From the NCBI RefSeq assembly GCF_964340395.1, contig NC_135566.1:10052001-10116000 (forward strand): 64,000 nucleotides of DNA, in the 5' to 3' direction. Shown here piece after piece: positions 37,107 to 64,000 of the stretch; position 1 is the stretch's first letter, and each line of letters starts with the position of its first letter. The DNA comes from Glandiceps talaboti. Lineage: Eukaryota > Hemichordata > Enteropneusta > Spengelidae. The position numbers and the translations under genes were made by a program. The notes beneath the pieces are model-generated. The model worked only from the letters and a program-made list of their open reading frames with translations, was not told the origin of the DNA and did not search any database.

Positions 37107-37694
37107 ACGAGTATAAAGTTGGCGTCAGATTCAGATTCAGATTCAGCTAGCGTCATATTGAGCGTCAGATTCAGCGTCAGATAGCCTCAGATCCGAAGAC
37201 ACCCGACGGACTCAATCAAACCTGAAATAATACCGTTGAGACTACAGGGAAAGATTCTGCTTCGCAACCTTTTGATGGAAGATGGAATGTCTCTGCTTGC
37301 ACAATTTTTAAATTTTAAATTCAAATTTTTAAAAATGACAACATATTAGTATACGTAAACTTAGCTTTTACTGACACCATGTACATTATTGGCAAAACGT
37401 ATCAACCAACGAACATACAGTGACTGAACTTGGGGCTATCAATGTCTCGGTTGTAAGTATTTCAACTCTATTTCACATATTTTTCCCAAATAAAAATTGT
37501 GCAAGCAGAGACATTCCAACTTCCATCAAAAGGCTGTGAAGCGGAATCTTTCCCTGTAGTCTCAACAGTATTATTTCAGGTTTCATTGAGTCCGTCGGGT
37601 GTCTTCGGATCTGACGCTATCTGACGCTGAATCTGACGCTCAATATGACGCTAGCTGAATCTGAATCTGAATCTGACGCCAACTTTATACTCGT
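37107..37694. mobile_element. 588-bp foldback element with 204-bp terminal inverted repeats and 9-bp target duplication
   Basis: The left arm (37107-37310) and the right arm (37491-37694) are inverted copies that differ at about 7 positions. The ends begin ACGAGTATAAAGTTGGCGTC. The flanks carry the same 9-mer, CAAAATTTT, at 37098-37106 and 37695-37703. The arms contain repeated GCGTCAG and ATTCAG blocks near their tips. The 180-bp centre is A+T-rich and has no coding capacity. Long inverted repeats with a 9-bp duplication are the signature of non-autonomous Mutator-like (MULE) elements. It sits 59 bp upstream of the MMAB start codon. CAAAATTTT is nearly palindromic, so the exact border could be read a base differently. 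Confidence 0.85.
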
Positions 37695-37703
37695 CAAAAT
37701 TTT

Positions 37704-40001
37704 CGTCTGCAACTTATTCACGAATGGTATGGTTGTTCTTTTTACATTCCTCAAGTGGGAAATGACGCCCTCGTGCGTTACGATATCAACAAAAATCTAA
37801 TTATCGCACTTGGAAAATATATCAAACTGACTAATATAAAAAGGGAGCAATCCTACAAAACACTTATAATATATAATTTGAAATGTCTAACTACCCTTCA
37901 TTATTATTTTTTCATTAATATTATGTTTCAACTCGTTGTTGTTGTTTGTTTTGTTTTGTAGTCTTTATTGTGATGTGTAATGTTACTTTTGAAAAGCCTA
38001 TAAGTGTTATGATTTTTTTTCCAAATTTTATTTTTTTTGTACCTTTAACAAATCCCCAGGGTTTTGTTACGTGTAATCAATAAATAAAAAAAATAAAATA
38101 AAGATATAACATAGTTCCTCCACGAGAATTAAATATTTTTTTCCATATATTTTCTCTATATTTCAAATAAAGTTTTCAATATTACCATCACAACTAGTGT
38201 TTTGTTTGACTGTTTTTTTCCCATTTCCAACCATGGAGTCCATCCAACCCTTATCCTCACTTCCTTGTCTGTGCCATATCAAAGTTTTCCAGTTTGCCTT
38301 TATATAATAGTGCAGTTATATTACATGTAAAACCCAGGACAGGCTATTTGACCAAATAACACATTACCCTGTCAATGTAAACATCTGCCAATCGTGATGG
38401 TAATAGGTATGCAAGTAAATCAAAATGGCCTCTGACAACAGATTTCAAAGTGGAAAACATGATAAACACCATATTTTTGGACAAAACTTTGAAATGCACC
38501 GAATCATGTAAAACGTTGTCCTTTTCTGTACTGATATGTGGCTTCATTTTCAACAACTGTCAAATTACTATGACTTCCATGTTTTGCTATGGGTGTTTCT
38601 ATAGCATGGCTAGGGGATGGAGTGACAAGTCAAAATATAGTCACGGACCCACACACACCACACAAGCAGAGTTAAGCAAGTCAATCTCATCATGCAATGC
38701 TGGCGACAAGCTGCTCAGTGTACAACATTCCAATTACAACTTCTTACAAAACTGGGCATGTATACCTTCCCCAAAGCAAACTCTAACCTCCTGGAGATGG
38801 GCAAATCCACCCAGCTGGTCTGTGTTACATGTATGTGTGTGTGCGCGTGCATGTCACAGCTAGATTACCTGGCAAGTCTTACAGAAACACTCGCACACAA
38901 TACTCACACAAAAATAAAGCATCATCCCATGCTATTTTTTTCTGTCTTTATTGTGGTTAACACATGGACAGTTCTACACTTTGTATAAGAATTACAGATT
39001 CATCATCCACCCTGGTTGCTAATGAATTTCTGGGACCACAGCATGGAACAACATAAAACACAGGCAATGCCCGCCTGTTTGTTTGGTTGTTGGCTGGCGG
39101 GCTAATGTTTGCATTTACCAATATTTAATACTCATAATACGTAGCATACTAAAATTACAAAGGGAACATTTCCCTCCAGGTTTAATACACAATCAAATAT
39201 ATTTACTTTTCATGCTTACAATTAATATTTTTATTGTATTTTACTTATTTATTTTTTTGATATTTTTTTTTTCAGGAGGCTAACTGTGAACACAAATGTG
39301 TGAAGATCACTGAACAGAAAGCATGTAATTACACCATAATTAGAATGAACACAATCTCAGAAAGGTAGTCTAAAGTCTTATGTATATAGATATTGAAAAT
39401 CAAAAGTCACAGGTACCAGAGTTTCAAGAAGTGTAAAAGCTGGAAAAAAGATTAGAAGATTGATTTTTTTTTCTTTTCAAATACACAAGAGTTCAAATTA
39501 CAATATTTTGACAGCTCAACTTTTTACAACAAATTCCATATACGGTCCAGGAGGTACGATCTGATCCACATACACCTCCAATAGATTATCACCATTTTCT
39601 TTGTCTTCAACTGTATTTATCAACAAAACATATCTTCCACGACAAACTTCTCTTTTTTTTTATATTTCTCCTATCACAAAATTCACTTTGTGACTTGCAC
39701 TAAGGAATAGCTAGCGTCACAGCACAGTTCATTCAGACACCAAAAAATAAAAAGCTTCATCTCTGACTCACACATTATTTGCACATTATTGTAATATAAA
39801 CTAACAGAGGTACACAAGTATTAAAGACGCATGATATCTAAGCTATGGGCTATACAGTGCGCAGTCAGAGAACATTCGATCTGCTTATATAGTTTTTAAG
39901 TATTTCTTCAACTTCACACATTTGACCACAGTCATCTTTTTCATTTCCTAACTAGAATATAATTTATTTTCTATCTATGACTCTATCCCTAGATATTGTG
40001 A
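37704..40001. other. Intergenic region and presumed CLTC 3' UTR
   Basis: About 2.3 kb. The part right of about 39.2 kb is probably CLTC 3' UTR. A plus-strand frame (38450-38863, 137 codons, starting GTG) lacks recognisable motifs. No promoter was identified. Confidence 0.6.
39181..39253 (-). terminator. Candidate CLTC polyadenylation cluster
   Basis: Minus-strand AATAAA at 39248-39253 and 39230-39235 and ATTAAA at 39181-39186 cluster about 750-820 nt after the CLTC stop. An AATAAA at 39963-39968 is closer but only 34 nt from the stop. A further one is at 38947-38952. The 3' UTR end is therefore inferred, not seen. Confidence 0.35.
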
Positions 40002-61511
<21,510 letters not shown>

Positions 61512-61660
61512 GCTGTTGTCGCTGTGTCCCGGTTTTCTCAAATCAAACTAACACCAGGTGATTTGGTGTTAGACTTCAGTCGTGTACCGCCACTCAAAGG
61601 GCTATAGTGTACCACACAATATAGCAGTAATGGCGGACACCGGTACGAGAGGAAGAACGT
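61512..61660 (-). promoter_or_regulatory. CLTC 5' UTR and proximal promoter region
   Basis: Sequence immediately upstream of the start codon. It contains an 8-bp inverted repeat (61548-61555 and 61565-61572, CTAACACC/GGTGTTAG) that could form a small hairpin in the leader. A GGCGGAC/GTCCGCC block is near 61630. No convincing TATA box is placed at a fixed distance. The transcription start is unknown. Confidence 0.4.
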
Positions 61661-64000
61661 ATCACTGACGGAATCTTGAAAATATTAATGCGCAAAGGGA
61701 TTTTTCATGAAATTTCACTCTTTCGTCGACATTTTCAGCTAAATTGTGGAACAAATTCATCGAAAATAATTTTTTATAACAGACAAACATATAATCAACC
61801 AAAAATATAACTCTGCTTTGTATTTTCGCAAAATTTTGGACTATATCTCCAAGCAGGTGGCTGTGTGAAGCGGTTCTGCCACATGAACAGTTTCACGGAT
61901 TTCTAGAGGTGAAACTGAAGGGGCCGTCCTCGGGGGGCGCTCTTGCAAGTCAATGTTACTAAACTTTCGTTGATTGCACATGCACAAGAACTGGTCCTAA
62001 GTTTACGTTTTGGAATTGGTAAATTGTACAATGTAAACAGTACGAGATTGGAAGCCGTAGGGCTGTTAAACGACGATAATTTGGTTGTTTTACTTTTCTT
62101 CACATTTTTCTTCCACTATTTACATTTTATAAAAAAAAATTGCCAATTGACTTTTCTCAAATAAAGTTTAAGATTGGAAGAAAAATTAGTCCGTCTTGTT
62201 TTAAATTAGTGACATTTGTTATAAGAATTAATCTCTAATTATCAAACACTAACATTTGTTTATTTTATATTTTATAATGTACTCAAATTATATTGTTTTC
62301 AATTTTTTTTTTCAAGTTCATGTTCATCTGAGCTGCTTTGTAACTGACTGTTGTAAGTGATACACAGTGTTATTTATTCATGTTGTGAGTCAACCTGTAA
62401 AGGAATATGATGAAACCAAATTTTCAGACTATTATAGTTTGTGTTGCTCCGCCCTCACCTTGCAGACTATAAATATATCATGTATGGATGATATTTGAAG
62501 TGTATTCTAGAATTCAAGAAATTGCTTTGTACTTGTTAATTTAAGTACAAATAAAGCACTATTGTTTACATGGTAAAGTCCACCAGTTTGAGTTTGTTGA
62601 CCAAAGGAACCTGTGACCAGCCATTGGCTATTGAAAGGGGGGGGGAACCTTGCAAACCCGCCATGTTGACTGTTACATCATGGGAAATGTGATAATAAAT
62701 ACTAATGTATTGTAAACGGTACTGTTACCGTTGTTTGCAACCACGAATGATCAATTCATAGTTACCCTGATCATTGTGGGAGGTTTATTTTATCAGTAGT
62801 TCCAGATTAGGTATTTCGATAACCACATATAATCCCATAGTCCTTTGCATCTGAGCATGCTCAGTCTGGATTGCAAGTTCCCTATTGGATCCATGTTTAC
62901 GTTTTTCCTTCCCAGTGTCATAATAGCAGTTTCTTTTCACTATGGGTAGAATTTTCAACACACTAGGGGTACAGCATATTTTTGATGAAACTAGGGAGTG
63001 AAAATCTACCTTAAAGTGACAAAAATTGATTTTCTCAATCAATAAACACCGTTGACGAGTTTGAGTGGAGTACTATTCTAAATAGACTTGGTACAATAAA
63101 ATTGGCACTATAGACATTTGTATTTGTAATGAACACCATCAATAAGTGTGCTTAGGTCAATATTGACCAAGAAAGTGAAAAGTTTGCAGCGTTTGACTAT
63201 TTATGTCAGATTCTATGAATTATTAATCAATAAACAAAGAAATGTCAAGACACAGAATGACAGCATTCAAATATTACCTTATACCATAGAATGTCAAAGG
63301 TAAAATGGTTTGTTTTCTCAAATCAACTGATTGTTTCCAGAATTATTTCAAAGTAAAATAATAAAGTTTGCTTCACTAAGAGTGATCACCAAGTTAAAGA
63401 GGCATACACTGAGTTTGCCAGTACGTTTTTGGGGTTTAATTTTTGCTGCACGTGATATCAAAAGGTGCTTGGAGTATATACTACTTACTTTAAGAATACC
63501 ATTGCTTGCTATCAGCAGAACAGTTTGATGCCATATTTTAGTACATGTACACTAAAATGTCCAGGGAACCTCGATTGTGAAAATAGTGCCAAAAGACCAT
63601 ATTTTTTAATTCCATTGAAGGCATGTATCAATCATACATAATTAGTTCAACCAATGCTCTAAGTGAGTATTTTTTGCGAGCCACTCAAAAATGTAAAAGT
63701 TTGTAAACTCAGCTATAAAGGCTCAGCTTTAGTTCTCACATTCAATACTGAAGGGAAACATTCATTTGAAGCATAAGTTTCATTACATTTGTTTATTACA
63801 CAAATACACAAAGAAAAGCACAAACTGGCTGAAGTAAGTAGTCAAGGCGATAGATTTAAGTAGTGATAAAAATTGACCGACATAAATTAAACATTTCAAG
63901 TTTAGACACAAAAAATAAAAGTCCCACTCAAAACTACCTTAAGTAACCATGTAAAATAATTGTGATACTTACAGAAACATGAAAGACAAATGTATTTTAA
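61661..64000. other. Upstream flank of CLTC
   Basis: No supported gene. It holds dispersed repeat copy 2 (62675-62898) and a short inverted pair near 62944-63020. A plus-strand frame at 61943-62164 followed by AATAAA at 62159 has no recognisable product. Confidence 0.6.
62675..62898. repeat. Dispersed repeat, copy 2 (upstream of CLTC)
   Basis: Same-orientation relative of 54443-54668, including the ACATCATGGGAAATGTGATA start and the TGGATTGCAAGTTCCCTATT block. No clear tRNA-type A or B box was seen. Confidence 0.7.

Noticed and set aside
38450-38863. 137-codon plus-strand frame between MMAB and CLTC
   Set aside because: Begins at GTG, has no recognisable motif, ends in a TG-rich tract and lies in or near the CLTC 3' UTR; not called as a gene.
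61629-61670. ATGGCGGAC start on the plus strand as a divergent gene from the CLTC promoter
   Set aside because: The frame stops after 12 codons and no plus-strand exons were recognised downstream.

Overview
The window is A+T-rich nuclear DNA (roughly two thirds A+T by eye) from an animal, most likely a marine invertebrate. Evidence: many small exons bounded by GT..AG introns, very long microsatellites, dispersed foldback/MITE-like repeats, and two recognisable metazoan genes. Phylum cannot be fixed from this sequence alone; a lophotrochozoan or an invertebrate deuterostome would fit.

Two protein-coding genes are complete, both on the minus strand. (1) Clathrin heavy chain (CLTC), start codon at 61511 to stop at 40002: 28 coding exons, 5025 nt including the stop, 1674 residues, against about 1675 in vertebrates. 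Every exon-exon phase closes without a frameshift. The N-terminal propeller, the clathrin-box groove (Q89, F91, K96, K98), all leg repeats, the trimerisation region and a C-terminal Hsc70-type motif (QLMIT) are present. (2) MMAB, the mitochondrial ATP:cob(I)alamin adenosyltransferase, start at 37048 to stop at 10372: nine coding exons totalling 714 nt (237 residues) spread over 26.7 kb. It has an Arg/Ser-rich presequence and the family's ATP- and cobalamin-binding motifs. The two genes are unrelated in function (endocytic coat; vitamin B12 cofactor synthesis) and lie head-to-tail about 3 kb apart.

Layout: 1-10.3 kb is gene-poor, with microsatellites, a palindromic MITE family and a weak, possibly thrombospondin-like exon fragment at the left edge. 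10.4-37.05 kb is MMAB, whose introns carry most of the repeats: foldback elements at 14.57, 20.5 and 31.2 kb, a 103-bp tandem array at 20 kb, a 42-bp minisatellite at 23.3 kb, and a decayed zinc-knuckle fragment in intron 1. 37.1-40.0 kb holds a 588-bp long-TIR foldback element with a 9-bp target duplication only 59 bp upstream of the MMAB start codon, then the presumed CLTC 3' UTR. 40.0-61.5 kb is CLTC, with compact introns containing a donor-adjacent minisatellite, an intronic duplication that brackets exon 13, and dispersed repeat copies. 61.5-64 kb is CLTC 5' flank without a recognised gene.

No rRNA, tRNA, CRISPR array or prokaryotic feature was seen. The best candidates for undescribed biology are the transposon families, especially the MULE-like foldback element next to MMAB and the tiny CATAGACC-ended elements that inserted twice at GCAAA-type targets.
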